A DNA stretch of 64,000 nucleotides from Polyangiaceae bacterium (GCA_025937895.1 JAICQL010000001.1:116022-180021); one strand, 5' to 3'; positions 1 through 9,810 are shown, counted from the stretch's first letter. Numbers and translations: made by a program. The notes: generated by a model not told the origin, from the sequence alone.

Positions 1-606
1 CGTCGGATCGTAGCTGACGTTTAATAGAGAGAGGGGTTGGGCGGAGGGCTGCGCAGAGCCGGTGGCAGAGCTTTCACCCGAAGACGAGGACCTGCAGCCC
101 AGCCACGCGCTGAGGCCCAGGGAGACCACGACAGCGGGAAAAGCACGCCGCCCGATGCGCCGCCCTTGTGAGGATAAGGTATTAAAAACTTTAATCATTT
201 TGATGCTTCCACGGGTTCGGGGCCAAGAATCCACACAATCCCGCTAGAGATTGAGGTATTTGCTAGCAGGCCGCGCGCGCAGAGTCCAGCACACAAGACA
301 AGGGTCCACTTTGTTGAGCGGTGCGGCGCCGGCGGGCGACGGCCGTCGGGGCAAGCATGGAGCACGGCCGAGAGCCGGCGCGGCCAGCGCTCGGCTGTTC
401 GTCGGCGCCAGGAGCGCAAGCCGTCCCGCCCCCGGCAGCTGGTTCCGGGCTCCGCCGTGGGTGGCGCGTGCGCCGCGCGACGCAGGGACGGGCAGACGGC
501 GCTCCGCCAGGTTCGGCGAGCGCACTCTGGCTGCACCGCTCGGCAGACGCTCTCCGGCTGCGCTCTTCCGCGCGTGCTCTGCGGCGGCGCGCTTCGGCGC
601 CCGCGC
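1..606. other. Left-edge region without a recognisable gene
   Basis: No open frame here has coding character that I trust: the frames present are Arg/Ala/Pro-rich, mutually overlapping and match no family. An AT-rich patch at about 178-200 stands out from the GC-rich surroundings and could hold a promoter, but I see no clear -35/-10 pair. The segment lies downstream of the minus-strand XRE-cupin gene. Confidence 0.5.
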
Positions 607-1344
607 TCAGCGCGTCGAGTACGAGATCACGTTGAGGAGACGCGTGGCGTGCGAGCTGCGGCTCTCATACGTGTGCGGGACGTCCGCATTGAAAAAGATG
701 CTGTCGCCCGTGGCCAGGTCAAACACCTGATCCTCGATGATCATCCGCAGCGCGCCGGTCAGCACCACCACCGTCTCGGTGGTGCCTGTGCTGTGCGGCT
801 CGCTCGGGTGGGAGCCACGGGGCGTCAGCTTCAGCTCGTACACCTCTACCCCGGGGGCAGAGCCGCCCGGCGAGAGCAGGCGGCTCTCCATCTGGCCGCT
901 GGCGGTACGCAGTGCCGGTGTATCACCAGCGCGCAACACCCGGGGGCCGCTGCCCGCTTGCGTGCCGAGCAGCTCATGGAAAGGCATGCCCAGGCCCACC
1001 GCGATCTTCCACAGCACCGACAGGGTCGGGTTGGTGCGCGCCCCCTCGATCTGGGACAGCGCGGCACGGCTGACGCCGCTGCGCTGCGCCAAATCATCGA
1101 GCGAGAGCTGCTGGGTCCGACGGTGATGCCGCAGCGACTCGGCCACCTGCCGCGCCAGCTCGGCAGCGCCGTATTCATCGCCCGAGTTGGGGGCAACACG
1201 CGGGCGGCTCGGCGCCTTTCGCTCCGCCGACGACCCTTCCCGCTCTTGCTCGCTCCGCTCCCCGCTCGGCGCTGCCTCGACGGCGGCTGCTTTGGAGCTG
1301 GACGCGGCAACCCGTCTCGCTTTCTTGGAGACCTTTGCGTTCAC
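607..1344 (-). CDS. XRE-family transcriptional regulator with C-terminal cupin domain
   Basis: A 245-residue regulator. Residues about 1-60 are Ala/Ser/Arg-rich and disordered. Residues about 63-125 form an XRE helix-turn-helix (motif LDDLAQRSGVSRAALSQIE). Residues about 165-240 form a cupin_2 barrel with conserved His and Glu positions (EPHSTGTTE, DVPHTYES). This is the SutR/PuuR-like layout in which the cupin senses a small molecule. The start is a GTG at 1344. The DUF2325 gene ends 39 bases upstream on the same strand, so the two are probably cotranscribed. The regulated genes cannot be read from the sequence; narK is the nearest divergent gene. Family assignment is firm; the ligand is unknown. 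Confidence 0.88.
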   Translation of the reverse strand: MNAKVSKKARRVAASSSKAAAVEAAPSGERSEQEREGSSAERKAPSRPRVAPNSGDEYGAAELARQVAESLRHHRRTQQLSLDDLAQRSGVSRAALSQIEGARTNPTLSVLWKIAVGLGMPFHELLGTQAGSGPRVLRAGDTPALRTASGQMESRLLSPGGSAPGVEVYELKLTPRGSHPSEPHSTGTTETVVVLTGALRMIIEDQVFDLATGDSIFFNADVPHTYESRSSHATRLLNVISYSTR

Positions 1345-1383
1345 CCGCCCATCATGCGGGTGAGACGGCCAAGAAACAAGCCT

Positions 1384-1731
1384 CTAGCGAGCTATCCCGC
1401 TCGCGAGCAGGGGCTGCTCGTCACCGACGTGCCTGCGGCGCTCCAGCGCCTCGAGCAGCCGGCACAGTCGCGCTGCGCCGAAGTTCTGGATGATCAGGGT
1501 GGGACGGGCAAGGCTGCGCGCCACGCGCTTGGCGAGGTGCACGGCGCCGTGGCTGTTCACGTCGGTCACGATCACGACCAGCTCGGAGCGGGCGATGGCA
1601 GCGCGGATGCCGTCCATGCCCGTGCCGCGCATGTGGCCCTCCTCAAACTCCAGCTCGTAGCCGGCAGCCCGAGCGATGCGCGACAGCTGCCCCTCGTTCT
1701 TGTACCGACCGCCAATGACTGCGATGCGCAT
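1384..1731 (-). CDS. DUF2325 domain protein
   Basis: A 115-residue protein beginning MRIAVIGG, with a Rossmann-like beta-alpha start, then acidic and Gly-rich turns (EEGHMRGTG), a VIVTDVNSH segment and LIIQNFG. This is the pattern of the DUF2325 family. I chose the ATG at 1731 because GGAGAG lies just upstream; an in-frame extension to 1815 has no family similarity. DUF2325 proteins are small, uncharacterised, and often sit beside regulatory or redox genes. Here it precedes the XRE-cupin regulator in a likely two-gene unit and is divergent from narK. The biochemical role is unknown. Confidence 0.8.
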   Translation of the reverse strand: MRIAVIGGRYKNEGQLSRIARAAGYELEFEEGHMRGTGMDGIRAAIARSELVVIVTDVNSHGAVHLAKRVARSLARPTLIIQNFGAARLCRLLEALERRRHVGDEQPLLASGIAR

Positions 1732-1960
1732 TCCGCTCTCCTGTGCACGCGGGGCCACCGCCCGCGTCTTGCACTGGAAATAGCGCGCACCCCACTGTCC
1801 GTCAAGATGGAGCAAGTGACACTTTAGAAGACGTCGCCGCTATTTCGAGACAAGCCGCGCTCTGACCCGCATCGAGACAGGGGCCGCTGCGCGGGTCTGA
1901 CCACATGCTGCAGCTCACCAGAAATGCTGTCGAAACTCTCCTCACTACACCTTTGCAACC

Positions 1961-3328
1961 ATGAGTACCGCCGGTAAGGCCACGAGAATTCAGCTGTTCA
2001 GTTTTTCCACGCCGCAGATGCGCGCGTTCCACCTGACCTGGCTCGCGTTTTTTGCGTGTTTCTTCGCCTGGTTCGCCGTCGCTCCGCTGATGCCGGTGAT
2101 CAAGGGTGACCTGGGCCTGAGCAAGGACGAGATCGCGAACATCAACATCGCGGCGGTCGGCATCACCATCCTGGTGCGTCTCATCATCGGCCCGCTATGC
2201 GACAAGTATGGCCCCCGGCTGATGTACACCGCCCTGCTGGCGTTCGGCGCGCTGCCGGTGTTCGGCATCGCCCTGGCGGACAGCTATGGCACCTTTCTGG
2301 TGTCGCGCCTGGCCATCGGTGCCATCGGGGCGAGCTTCGTCATCACCCAGTATCACACGTCGGTGATGTTCGCGCCCAACGTGGTGGGCGCGGCCAACGC
2401 GGCCAGCGCCGGCTGGGGCAACGCCGGCGGCGGGGTCACGCAGTCGATCATGCCGATGGTGCTGGCGCTGGTGGTGAGCCTGGGAGTGAGCGAGCACTTC
2501 GGCTGGCGCCTGGCCATGGTGCTGCCCGGCGCGCTGATGCTGCTGATGGCGGTGCTGTACTACAAGCTCACGCAGGACTGCCCGCTCGGCAACTATCGCG
2601 AGCTGCGCGAGCGCGGAGTGGACGTGGAGGGCGGCAAGCGTGCCGGCCTTCAGGTCTTCCTGGCGGCCACGCGCAACTACCGGGTGTGGATGCTGTTCAT
2701 GACCTACGCCTGCTGCTTCGGCGTGGAGCTGTTCGTGCACAACGTCGCGGCCACGTACTACGTCGATCGCTACGAGCTGGACCTGACCACCGCGGGCCTG
2801 GCCGCCGGAAGCTTTGGTTTGCTGGCGCTGTTCGCGCGTGCGCTCGGCGGGCTGCTCTCGGATCGGCTGGCCCGCATGCGCGGCCTCGATGCCCGTACCC
2901 TGCTCTTGTTCGTGCTGATGCTGGGCGAGGGTCTGGGCCTGCTGTGGTTCTCCAGCTCCGACAGTGTGGCGGTGGCCGTGACTTCCATGATCATCTTCGG
3001 CCTGTTCACGCACATGGCGTGCGGCGCCACCTACGCGCTCGTGCCCTTCATCGATCGCAAATCGCTCGGCGGCGTGGCGGGTATCATCGGTGCTGGCGGC
3101 AACGTCGGTGCAGTGCTGGCGGGCTTCCTGCTCAAGTACGTGGGCGACATGCAGGTGTGCTTCGCCTGGCTGGGCGGCATCGTCACCTTCGCCTCGCTGT
3201 GCGCGGCGGCAGTGCGCTTCAGCGCCGCCCACAAGGCCAACGAGCAGCGGCTGTATGAAGAGGCTCTGGCCGAGCGCCAGCGCGAGGAGCAGGCCGTCTC
3301 GACCGAGCTGGCGCCTCGCCTGACCTGA
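1961..3328 (+). CDS. narK: NarK-type nitrate/nitrite MFS transporter
   Basis: A 455-residue major facilitator protein with about 12 membrane segments. It carries the nitrate-signature motif in the fifth helix region (SAGWGNAGGGVTQ) and a second Gly-rich motif in the eleventh helix (IIGAGGNVGAVLAGF), both diagnostic of the nitrate/nitrite porter family. The MFS loop 2-3 motif appears as GPLCDKYGPR. Predicted role: nitrate uptake or nitrate/nitrite exchange at the inner membrane. No nitrate reductase, nitrite reductase or NarXL-type regulator is nearby, so assimilatory versus respiratory use cannot be decided. The start ATG follows a non-coding stretch of about 230 bases shared with the divergent DUF2325 gene. 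C-terminal residues 420-455 are charged and cytoplasmic. Confidence 0.92.
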   Translation: MSTAGKATRIQLFSFSTPQMRAFHLTWLAFFACFFAWFAVAPLMPVIKGDLGLSKDEIANINIAAVGITILVRLIIGPLCDKYGPRLMYTALLAFGALPVFGIALADSYGTFLVSRLAIGAIGASFVITQYHTSVMFAPNVVGAANAASAGWGNAGGGVTQSIMPMVLALVVSLGVSEHFGWRLAMVLPGALMLLMAVLYYKLTQDCPLGNYRELRERGVDVEGGKRAGLQVFLAATRNYRVWMLFMTYACCFGVELFVHNVAATYYVDRYELDLTTAGLAAGSFGLLALFARALGGLLSDRLARMRGLDARTLLLFVLMLGEGLGLLWFSSSDSVAVAVTSMIIFGLFTHMACGATYALVPFIDRKSLGGVAGIIGAGGNVGAVLAGFLLKYVGDMQVCFAWLGGIVTFASLCAAAVRFSAAHKANEQRLYEEALAERQREEQAVSTELAPRLT

Positions 3329-3374
3329 GCCCCCCCCTGCTGTTGCCGCCGGTCCTGCCTGAGCCCGCGCTCCA

Positions 3375-3407
3375 CCAGCGCGAACCGTTCATCGCGGTTC
3401 GCGCTGG
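3375..3407. terminator. Bidirectional hairpin between narK and acnB
   Basis: Perfect inverted repeat with 13-base arms (CCAGCGCGAACCG and its complement) around a 7-base loop. It lies in the 109-base gap between the convergent narK and acnB stops, where a shared terminator is expected. There is only a weak T-run, so intrinsic termination strength is uncertain. Confidence 0.6.
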
Positions 3408-3437
3408 CTCTTGCGCGGCACGGGCCGCTCCTGGCTC

Positions 3438-6032
3438 TTACTGCAAGATGGGCAGCTGGCCCGCGAGCTTCTTCGCCGACTTGGCGCGCGCCGCGGCCGC
3501 ATTGTACTCGTCCAGCTCGTTGAAGTTCAGGTAGCGATAGATGTCGCGGTCCATCGGGTTGAGGCTCTTGGTGTGCTCCAGGTACTCCGAAAGAGTCGGG
3601 ATGCGCCCCAGGATGCCGACCACGGCCGCCAGCTCCGCCGAGCCCAGGAACACGTTGGCGCCCTTGCCCAGACGATTGGGAAAGTTGCGCGTGGACGTGG
3701 AGAACACGCTGGAGTTCGGCCGCACGCGCGCCTGATTGCCCATGCACAGCGAGCAGCCCGGCACCTCCGTACGGGCGCCCGCCAGGGCAAACGAGTTGTA
3801 GTGCCCCTCCTGCATCAGCTGCGCTTGATCCATCTTGGTCGGCGGCGCCACCCACATGCGGGTGGGAATGGGCTCGCCATGCTTCTCCAGCAGGCGCGAG
3901 GCCGCGCGGAAGTGGCCGATGTTGGTCATGCAAGAGCCCAGGAAGATCTCGTCCACGGGCGTGTTCGCCACCTCGCTCAGCGTCTTGATGTCATCGGGAT
4001 CGTTGGGGCAAGCCACCAGCGGCTCCTTGATCTGATTCAGATCGATCTCGAAGACCTTGGCGTATTCCGCATCTGGATCGGGCGCGAGCAGCACGGGGTT
4101 GGCCAGCCACGCCTCCATGGCCTGTGCGCGCCGCTCGATGGCAGCGGCGTCGCCATAGCCGTTGGCCAGCATCCAGCGGAGCATCACCACGTTGCTCTTC
4201 AGGTACTCCTTGATGGGCTCCGGACCGAGGCGGATCGTGCAGCCCGCCGCGGAGCGCTCCGCGGTCGCATCGCTCAACTCAAACGCCTGCTCCACCTTCA
4301 GATCGGGCAATCCCTCGATCTCGATGATGCGGCCGTTGAACACGTTCTTCTTGCCCTGCTTGGCCACCGTCAGGTCACCGCTCTGCAGCGCCGCCCATGG
4401 AATCGCGTTGACCAGATCACGCAAGGTCACACCCGGCTGCAGCTCACCCTTGAAGCGGACGAGCACTGACTCCGGCATGTCGAGCGGCATCACGCCCAGC
4501 GCCGCCGCGAACGCCACCAGGCCCGAGCCCGCCGGAAAGGAGATGCCGAGCGGGAAGCGCGTGTGCGAGTCGCCCCCGGTGCCCACCTGGTCCGGCAAGA
4601 GCATCCGGTTGAGCCAGGAGTGAATGATGCCGTCGCCGGCGCGCAGCGCGATACCGCCGCGCTCCATGAAGAACTCGGGCAGGGTCTGGTGCGTCTCGAT
4701 GTCGATCGGCTTGGGATACGCCGCGGTATGACAGAACGACTGCATGACCAAATCCGCCGAGAACTGCAGGCACGCCAGCTCCTTCAGCTCGTCGCGAGTC
4801 ATCGGTCCGGTGGTGTCCTGAGAGCCGACGCTGCCCATCCGGGGCTCACAATATTGCCCTGGGCGCACGCCGGGCAGGCCGCAAGCCTTGCCCACGATCT
4901 TCTGCGCCAGCGTATAGCCCTTGCCGGTATCCCTGGGCGCGGGCGCCTGCTTGAACAGGGTGGAGGGGCCCAGGCCCAGCGCCTGTCGCGCCTGGTTCGT
5001 CACCGAGCGCCCAATGATCAGCGGGATGCGGCCGCCAGCGCGCACCTCGTCCAGCAGCACGTCACGCACCTCGAACGTGGCGATCACCTGCCCCGCCTCG
5101 TTCTCGATCTTGCCAGCGTACGGATAGACGACGATCACGTCGCCCATCTTCATCTGTGTCACGTCGCACTGGATGGGCAGCGCGCCCGAGTCTTCCATCG
5201 TGTTGAAGAAGATCGGCGCGATCTTGCCGCCCAGCACGAAGCCGCCGCTGCGCTTGTTGGGCACGTAGGGGATGTCGTCACCAATGAACCAGAGCACGCT
5301 GTTGGTGGCGCTCTTGCGCGAAGAGCCCGTGCCCACCACGTCACCCACGTACGCCAGCGGATGGCCCTTGGCCTTGGCCTCCTCGATCTGCGCCAGCGCA
5401 TTGTGGATGCCCTCGCGCGGGTTCTTCAGCATGGCCAGCGCGTGCAGCGGAATGTCAGGCCGCGACCAGGCGTCCTGCGCGGGGGAGAGATCGTCCGTGT
5501 TGGTCTCGCCCGCCACCTTGAACACCGTCAGGGTGACCTTCTCTGGCAACGGCGCGCGCGCCTGGAACCACTCACCCTCTGCCCAGCTCTTCAGCACCTG
5601 CTGGGCGTTGGCGTTGCCCTTCTTGGCGAGCGCGGCGATGGTCTCGAACGCGCCGAACACGAGCAGGGTGCGGCTGAGCTGCTGGGCCGCGAGCTTGCCC
5701 AGCTTCGGGTGCTCGAGCAGCTGCACCAGCGGCGCCACGTTGTAGCCGCCGAGCATCGTACCCAGCAGCTCCACGGCGCGCTCGGCCGTGAGCAGCGGGC
5801 ACTGCTTCTGACCGAGCGCCACTTCGCCGAGAAACTCGGCCTTGACCTTGGCCGCGCCGTCCACGCCTGGTGGTACGCGCTGGGTGAGAAGCTCGAGGAG
5901 AAACGCCTCCTCCCCTGGCGGCGGGTTGAGCAGCAGCTCACAGAGCTCACGCACCTGGCGAGCGATGAGTGGGAGCGGGACGATGCCCTTGGCGGCACGT
6001 TCCGCCACGTGGGTCCGATAACTTTCGAGCAT
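3438..6032 (-). CDS. acnB: Aconitate hydratase B (bifunctional aconitase/2-methylisocitrate dehydratase)
   Basis: An 864-residue protein, matching the 865-residue AcnB of E. coli. The order is AcnB-type: N-terminal HEAT-like helical domain (about 1-155), swivel domain (about 160-380, including [11 protein letters not shown]), then the catalytic domains. The three cluster-binding cysteines are in [11 protein letters not shown] and GCSLCMGNQ. The enzyme interconverts citrate and isocitrate in the TCA cycle using a [4Fe-4S] cluster. The start ATG at 6032 is preceded by AGGAAGG at a good distance; longer in-frame starts add unrelated sequence. It is transcribed away from a LysR gene with a palindromic site between, which suggests local regulation. 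All catalytic motifs look intact. Confidence 0.96.
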   Translation of the reverse strand: MLESYRTHVAERAAKGIVPLPLIARQVRELCELLLNPPPGEEAFLLELLTQRVPPGVDGAAKVKAEFLGEVALGQKQCPLLTAERAVELLGTMLGGYNVAPLVQLLEHPKLGKLAAQQLSRTLLVFGAFETIAALAKKGNANAQQVLKSWAEGEWFQARAPLPEKVTLTVFKVAGETNTDDLSPAQDAWSRPDIPLHALAMLKNPREGIHNALAQIEEAKAKGHPLAYVGDVVGTGSSRKSATNSVLWFIGDDIPYVPNKRSGGFVLGGKIAPIFFNTMEDSGALPIQCDVTQMKMGDVIVVYPYAGKIENEAGQVIATFEVRDVLLDEVRAGGRIPLIIGRSVTNQARQALGLGPSTLFKQAPAPRDTGKGYTLAQKIVGKACGLPGVRPGQYCEPRMGSVGSQDTTGPMTRDELKELACLQFSADLVMQSFCHTAAYPKPIDIETHQTLPEFFMERGGIALRAGDGIIHSWLNRMLLPDQVGTGGDSHTRFPLGISFPAGSGLVAFAAALGVMPLDMPESVLVRFKGELQPGVTLRDLVNAIPWAALQSGDLTVAKQGKKNVFNGRIIEIEGLPDLKVEQAFELSDATAERSAAGCTIRLGPEPIKEYLKSNVVMLRWMLANGYGDAAAIERRAQAMEAWLANPVLLAPDPDAEYAKVFEIDLNQIKEPLVACPNDPDDIKTLSEVANTPVDEIFLGSCMTNIGHFRAASRLLEKHGEPIPTRMWVAPPTKMDQAQLMQEGHYNSFALAGARTEVPGCSLCMGNQARVRPNSSVFSTSTRNFPNRLGKGANVFLGSAELAAVVGILGRIPTLSEYLEHTKSLNPMDRDIYRYLNFNELDEYNAAAARAKSAKKLAGQLPILQ

Positions 6033-6134
6033 GGTTGAGCGACCTTCCTGAAACTGTGACCGCGGCTCTCTCTGTGCAACCGCCGCGGCCACTGGCAGTT
6101 CTAGCCATGCGCAACACATGCGTCCAACGAGTAT

Positions 6135-6165
6135 TTTGCATCTATCTCATGCACAATTTGCATGA
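6135..6165. promoter_or_regulatory. Candidate LysR operator between acnB and the LysR gene
   Basis: Positions 6147-6165 read TCATGCACAATTTGCATGA, a perfect 7+5+7 inverted repeat that contains the T-N11-A pattern of LysR sites. A further TTTGCAT half-site at 6135-6141 lies exactly 22 bases (two helical turns) from the TTTGCAT at 6157-6163. The site is about 50 bases before the lysR ATG and about 115 before the acnB ATG, as expected for an autoregulated divergent LysR promoter. Binding is inferred. Confidence 0.6.
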
Positions 6166-6213
6166 ATTCCCCCTTTCCGGCAACTCCGGCGCCTTTCCTG
6201 CATACTCGGCGCA

Positions 6214-7101
6214 ATGGATCTGTTGCTGCTGCGTTCTCTGCTGGCGGTGGCCGAGCACGGCGCCATCACGGAGGCCGCCGCCGCGCTGGGCGTGTCGCAG
6301 TCGGCGCTGTCCCGCCGCGTCGATCAGCTGGAGGAAGCCCTGGGGGCGCAGCTGCTCGAGCGCGCCGGACGCGGGGTGGCGCTGACCTCTGCGGGGCAGC
6401 TCGCGCTCGAGGAGGGCAAGCTGCTGGTGCAGCGCTACGATCGGCTGAGAGCGCGCATCCACGAGCACCTGCGGCTGGACGCGGGCGTGGTGCGGGTCGG
6501 CGGCGGCGCCACCGCGGTGGGCTTCCTGTTGCCCGGGGCCATCGCGGCCTTTCGCAAGCAGCACCCGGGTGTGGTGTTCCAGGTGAAGGAGGCCGGCAGC
6601 CGCGAGATCGAGTCGGCGGTGGGCAGTGAGGAGCTGGAGCTCGGCATCGTCACCTTGCCCACTCGCACGCGGGACGTGGAGCAGCGCCTGCTCACCCGCG
6701 ATCGCATCGTGCTGGTGGCCGCCAAGGACCATCCGCTGGCGCGCAAGGAGCGCATCGACGCCCGTGCCCTCAGCGGCCAGAGCCTGGTGGGCTTCGAGGC
6801 GGGCAGCGCGGTGCGCTGGCTGATCGATGCCGCGTTGCGCGAAGCGCAGGTGGAGGTCAACGTGGTGATGGAGCTGCGCAGCGTGGCTGCCATCTTGCAG
6901 ATGGTGGAGACCACGGGCAGCCTGGCCTTCGTCAGCGAGCTGAGCGTGGTCTCCGGGCCTTCACGGCGCGGCCGCTCGGTGGTGCCGCTGGTCGTGCGCG
7001 GGCTGGAGATCCAGCGCGAGCTGGCGCTGATCAGCAAGCGGGGCCGCTCGCTGTCACCGGCCGCCCGAGCATTTTCCGAGCAGCTGGCCGCCGGCACCTG
7101 A
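6214..7101 (+). CDS. LysR-family transcriptional regulator
   Basis: A 295-residue LTTR. The N-terminal winged helix-turn-helix is at residues 1-60 (ITEAAAALGVSQSALSRRVDQLEEALG), followed by the linker helix and a periplasmic-binding-protein-like effector domain from about residue 90 to the end, of the CynR/CbbR group. It is divergent from acnB across 181 bases containing a LysR-type palindrome, so acnB is its most likely target; a metabolite of the citrate region would be a natural inducer, but that is inference. It is monocistronic, with the VOC gene starting 79 bases later. Confidence 0.9.
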   Translation: MDLLLLRSLLAVAEHGAITEAAAALGVSQSALSRRVDQLEEALGAQLLERAGRGVALTSAGQLALEEGKLLVQRYDRLRARIHEHLRLDAGVVRVGGGATAVGFLLPGAIAAFRKQHPGVVFQVKEAGSREIESAVGSEELELGIVTLPTRTRDVEQRLLTRDRIVLVAAKDHPLARKERIDARALSGQSLVGFEAGSAVRWLIDAALREAQVEVNVVMELRSVAAILQMVETTGSLAFVSELSVVSGPSRRGRSVVPLVVRGLEIQRELALISKRGRSLSPAARAFSEQLAAGT

Positions 7102-7180
7102 CAGGCAGGGCCGTCAGATCGGGCGCCGCGCCCCACTCCCGAGGCTCGCCCCGCCCCGGCAAACTGGCTAGACTCGCGCC

Positions 7181-7579
7181 GTGGCGCCCCCGAAGTTGCA
7201 GCGAACCATCCTGTTTGCCAAGGACCTCAAGCGGATGGTGGAGTTTTATCACGAGGCGCTCGGCCTGCCCGTGCTGTCGGATCCCAAGGACACGAGCTGG
7301 GTGGAGCTCGATCTCGGCGGCGCGCGCCTGAGCTTGGAGGCGATCCCCCCGCGCATCGCGCGCACCATCACCGTCACCACGCCGCCGCGCGCACGGGAGG
7401 AGACGCCCTTCAAGCTGGTGTTCGAGGTGGACGATGTCGTGCAGACCCGCCGCCAGCTGAGCCAGCGCGGGGCCACGATGTTCGAGCCGCGCCCGTCGAA
7501 CAGCGGCCCCATGGGCACCTGTGATGGGCTCGATCCCGAGGGCAATGTCTTCCAGCTGGTCGCCGCGGCGAAGGGCTGA
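7181..7579 (+). CDS. VOC (glyoxalase/bleomycin-resistance fold) protein
   Basis: A 132-residue single VOC domain made of two beta-alpha-beta-beta-beta modules. The first module begins at QRTILFAKDLKRMVEFYHEALGL, and the C-terminal module ends with DPEGNVFQLV, the usual place of the metal-binding Glu. The start is a GTG. Members are glyoxalase I-like enzymes, dioxygenases or drug-binding proteins, and nothing here separates these. The first metal-ligand position of glyoxalase I (His in the first strand) is not obvious, so a non-glyoxalase role is possible. The carboxylesterase gene follows after 4 bases, so the two are probably cotranscribed. Confidence 0.82.
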   Translation: MAPPKLQRTILFAKDLKRMVEFYHEALGLPVLSDPKDTSWVELDLGGARLSLEAIPPRIARTITVTTPPRAREETPFKLVFEVDDVVQTRRQLSQRGATMFEPRPSNSGPMGTCDGLDPEGNVFQLVAAAKG

Positions 7580-7583
7580 TGCG

Positions 7584-9242
7584 ATGAGCGCAGGGACACA
7601 TCGTGGCGGCGGGGTCATGAGCTCGATCGGTAAGGCCTGTGTGCCCCTGGCGCTGGCCTGCACGGCCACCCCCTCCAGCGCTCCGCCTCCGGCCGCTGCA
7701 ACGGCAGCGCAGCCGCCAGCGGAGGTCTCCAGACCACCCGCGATCGCGCAGCCCGAGGTGACAGTCGAGTCCGGGCGCCTGCAGGGTGTTGCAGGCAAGG
7801 ATGCTTCCATCGCCGTGTTTCGCGGCGTTCCGTACGCGGCTCCGCCCACGGGCGAGCGGCGCTGGCGCCCGCCAGAGCCGCCCGCCCCCTGGGCAGGCGT
7901 GCGCAGCGCCGCCACCTTCAGCAAGAGCTGCGTGCAGGAGCTGCAGCGCTCGCTGCTGCCATGGACGGAAGAGTTCATGTTCCGCAACGACGTGGACGAG
8001 GACTGTCTGGCGCTGAACGTGTGGTTGCCCGCCAGCGCGCTGAGCAAGGCCGGGCCACCGCTGCCGGTGCTGGTCTACGTCCACGGCGGGGCCTTCAGCA
8101 GCGGCTCGGGCGAGGTGGCGCTGTACGATGGTGAGGCCCTGGCGCGGAAAGGCGTCATCGTTGTCACCATCAACTACCGACTGGGGCCGTTCGGGTTCTT
8201 CTGTCATCCCGAGCTCAGCGCCGAGTCGCCACAGCAGTCCTGCGGCAACTACGGCCTGCTGGATCAGCTCAGCGCGCTCGGCTGGGTGCAGCGCAACATC
8301 GCTGCCTTCGGTGGCGATCCCGGCAACGTCACCCTCGGCGGACAGTCTGCGGGCGCCTCCTCCGTGCACTACCTCACGCAGTCGCCGCTGGCGAAGGGGT
8401 TGTTTCATCGCGCCATCGCCCAGAGCGGGCCCTGGGATCGACGGCAGAAGACCTCGCCGCGCGCCGACGCGGAGAAGCGGGGCGCGGAGCTGGCGGCAGG
8501 GCTCAGCGTGGCCCAGCTGCGCGCCCTGCCCGCGCCGGAGGTGTTCACCAGGCTCACCGCCCACGGCGCGCGCTCCCGGCCCATCGTCGATGGCTGGATC
8601 GTGCCAGACCAGCTGTCCGCGCTGCTCGAGCGCGGACAGCTGCACGACGTGCCGTTGCTCACGGGCATCACCGCGGATGAGCGCAGCTCGCAGCGGGAGT
8701 ATGGCAAGCTGACCCTGGCCGAGTGGCAGAGCTTCGTGCACATGGAGTACGGCGACTCCGCCGGCGCAGTGCTCGCGCTCTACCCGGCCAGCAATGATGC
8801 GGAGGCCGGAGCTCAGCACAAACGGCTGCTGCGCGACTCGGGGCTGGCTACCCTGGTCGACTGTCGCAGCCAGCGCGCGCGCAGCGGCAAGTCGCGGGAT
8901 TTTGGCTATCTCTTCGAGCGCGCCATTCCCTGGCCCGAGCACCCCGAGTATCAGGCGTTTCACTCTTCCGAGCTGCCGTACGTGTTCGACAACCTCGCCG
9001 TGCTCGCGCGGCCCTGGACCGACGCCGATCGCGAGCTCGCGGAGCTCGCCAGCAGCTACTGGGTCAACTTCATCCGGCAAGGCGATCCGAACGGCCCGGG
9101 CCTACCCACCTGGCCTTCCGCGAGCGATCAGATCCTGCGGCTCGGGCCCCAGCCCAGCGCGGGGCCTGCGCTCGAGCCCGGACCTGCAGAGGTGCTGGCG
9201 CGCCGCTTCGCTCCTGCTGGCCCGCCCGGCGCCAGCCAGTAG
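7584..9242 (+). CDS. Type-B carboxylesterase, probably exported
   Basis: About 552 residues of the carboxylesterase type B (COesterase, alpha/beta-hydrolase) family. The nucleophile Ser255 sits in GGQSAGASS, an oxyanion-hole segment reads YVHGGAFSSGS, a conserved acidic residue is in GITADE, and the His is in FHSSELPYVF, the family's usual end motif. Residues about 12-32 form a hydrophobic export signal ending in LALACT, consistent with a lipoprotein that has Leu at -2. Two starts are possible, 7584 and 7617; 7617 puts the signal at the N terminus. Predicted role: hydrolysis of carboxylic esters in the envelope; the substrate is unknown. It follows the VOC gene directly and converges on the DUF3501 gene with only 14 bases between stops. 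Confidence 0.88.
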   Translation: MSAGTHRGGGVMSSIGKACVPLALACTATPSSAPPPAAATAAQPPAEVSRPPAIAQPEVTVESGRLQGVAGKDASIAVFRGVPYAAPPTGERRWRPPEPPAPWAGVRSAATFSKSCVQELQRSLLPWTEEFMFRNDVDEDCLALNVWLPASALSKAGPPLPVLVYVHGGAFSSGSGEVALYDGEALARKGVIVVTINYRLGPFGFFCHPELSAESPQQSCGNYGLLDQLSALGWVQRNIAAFGGDPGNVTLGGQSAGASSVHYLTQSPLAKGLFHRAIAQSGPWDRRQKTSPRADAEKRGAELAAGLSVAQLRALPAPEVFTRLTAHGARSRPIVDGWIVPDQLSALLERGQLHDVPLLTGITADERSSQREYGKLTLAEWQSFVHMEYGDSAGAVLALYPASNDAEAGAQHKRLLRDSGLATLVDCRSQRARSGKSRDFGYLFERAIPWPEHPEYQAFHSSELPYVFDNLAVLARPWTDADRELAELASSYWVNFIRQGDPNGPGLPTWPSASDQILRLGPQPSAGPALEPGPAEVLARRFAPAGPPGASQ

Positions 9243-9256
9243 CACGCTGCCGCGCG

Positions 9257-9808
9257 CTACAGCAGGTCCGCCGCCAAGGTCTGCCGCTGCTGCTCGCTCA
9301 GCGCTGACTCCAGCTGCAGCTGCGGGTGGCTCGAGCCGATCGCCACGGGTGCTTGAGAGCCCACCCGGAACTTCAGGTATTGCACGGACGAGAGCCGTGT
9401 ATCGCCCACCTGCGCCGGGTCCCAGAGCGCGGGGGAGCGGGTGCCATCCGGCAACTTCAGGTACAGGTGCGCGGGCAGCTCCAGCCAGGCGCGCAGCTTC
9501 TCCGTGCGCTCCTTGGCGTCATCGATCTCGATCAGCAGGGTGCAGCCGAGCTCTCCCGGGCCGCCGAGCAGCTGGTTGTAGGTGTCAATCTCGTGCTGGA
9601 TGTCGGCTTCCCGCACGATTTGCTCCAGCCGCGTCATCTCCTGCACCTGATACAGGATGGTGTCCGTGCACTCGAACAGGAAGGTCAGGTGCTCGCCCAG
9701 ATGGATGCGCCGCTTGTCCTTCTCCGCCAGCACGCGCTGGCGAAAGGCGTCACGCCGATCGTTGTAGGTCTGGTAATCGACGACGTCGGCTCGCTGTACT
9801 TTGCGCAT
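9257..9808 (-). CDS. DUF3501 family protein
   Basis: A 183-residue protein starting MRKVQRADVVDYQTYNDRRD, helical, with the conserved HLGEHLTFLFE and VQEMTRLEQI segments of DUF3501. The ATG at 9808 lies just after the Fe-S gene stop (9811), so the genes are tightly coupled; longer starts would run into that gene. DUF3501 genes typically sit next to a rubrerythrin and a heterodisulfide-reductase-like Fe-S protein, exactly as here. Function is unknown; a role in peroxide or redox defence is inferred from neighbours. Confidence 0.85.
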   Translation of the reverse strand: MRKVQRADVVDYQTYNDRRDAFRQRVLAEKDKRRIHLGEHLTFLFECTDTILYQVQEMTRLEQIVREADIQHEIDTYNQLLGGPGELGCTLLIEIDDAKERTEKLRAWLELPAHLYLKLPDGTRSPALWDPAQVGDTRLSSVQYLKFRVGSQAPVAIGSSHPQLQLESALSEQQRQTLAADLL

Positions 9809-9810
9809 GA

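Noticed and set aside
2195..3258. Long frames on both strands inside narK.
   Set aside because: High-GC shadow frames with His/Arg/Gln-rich composition; narK is the only plausible product.
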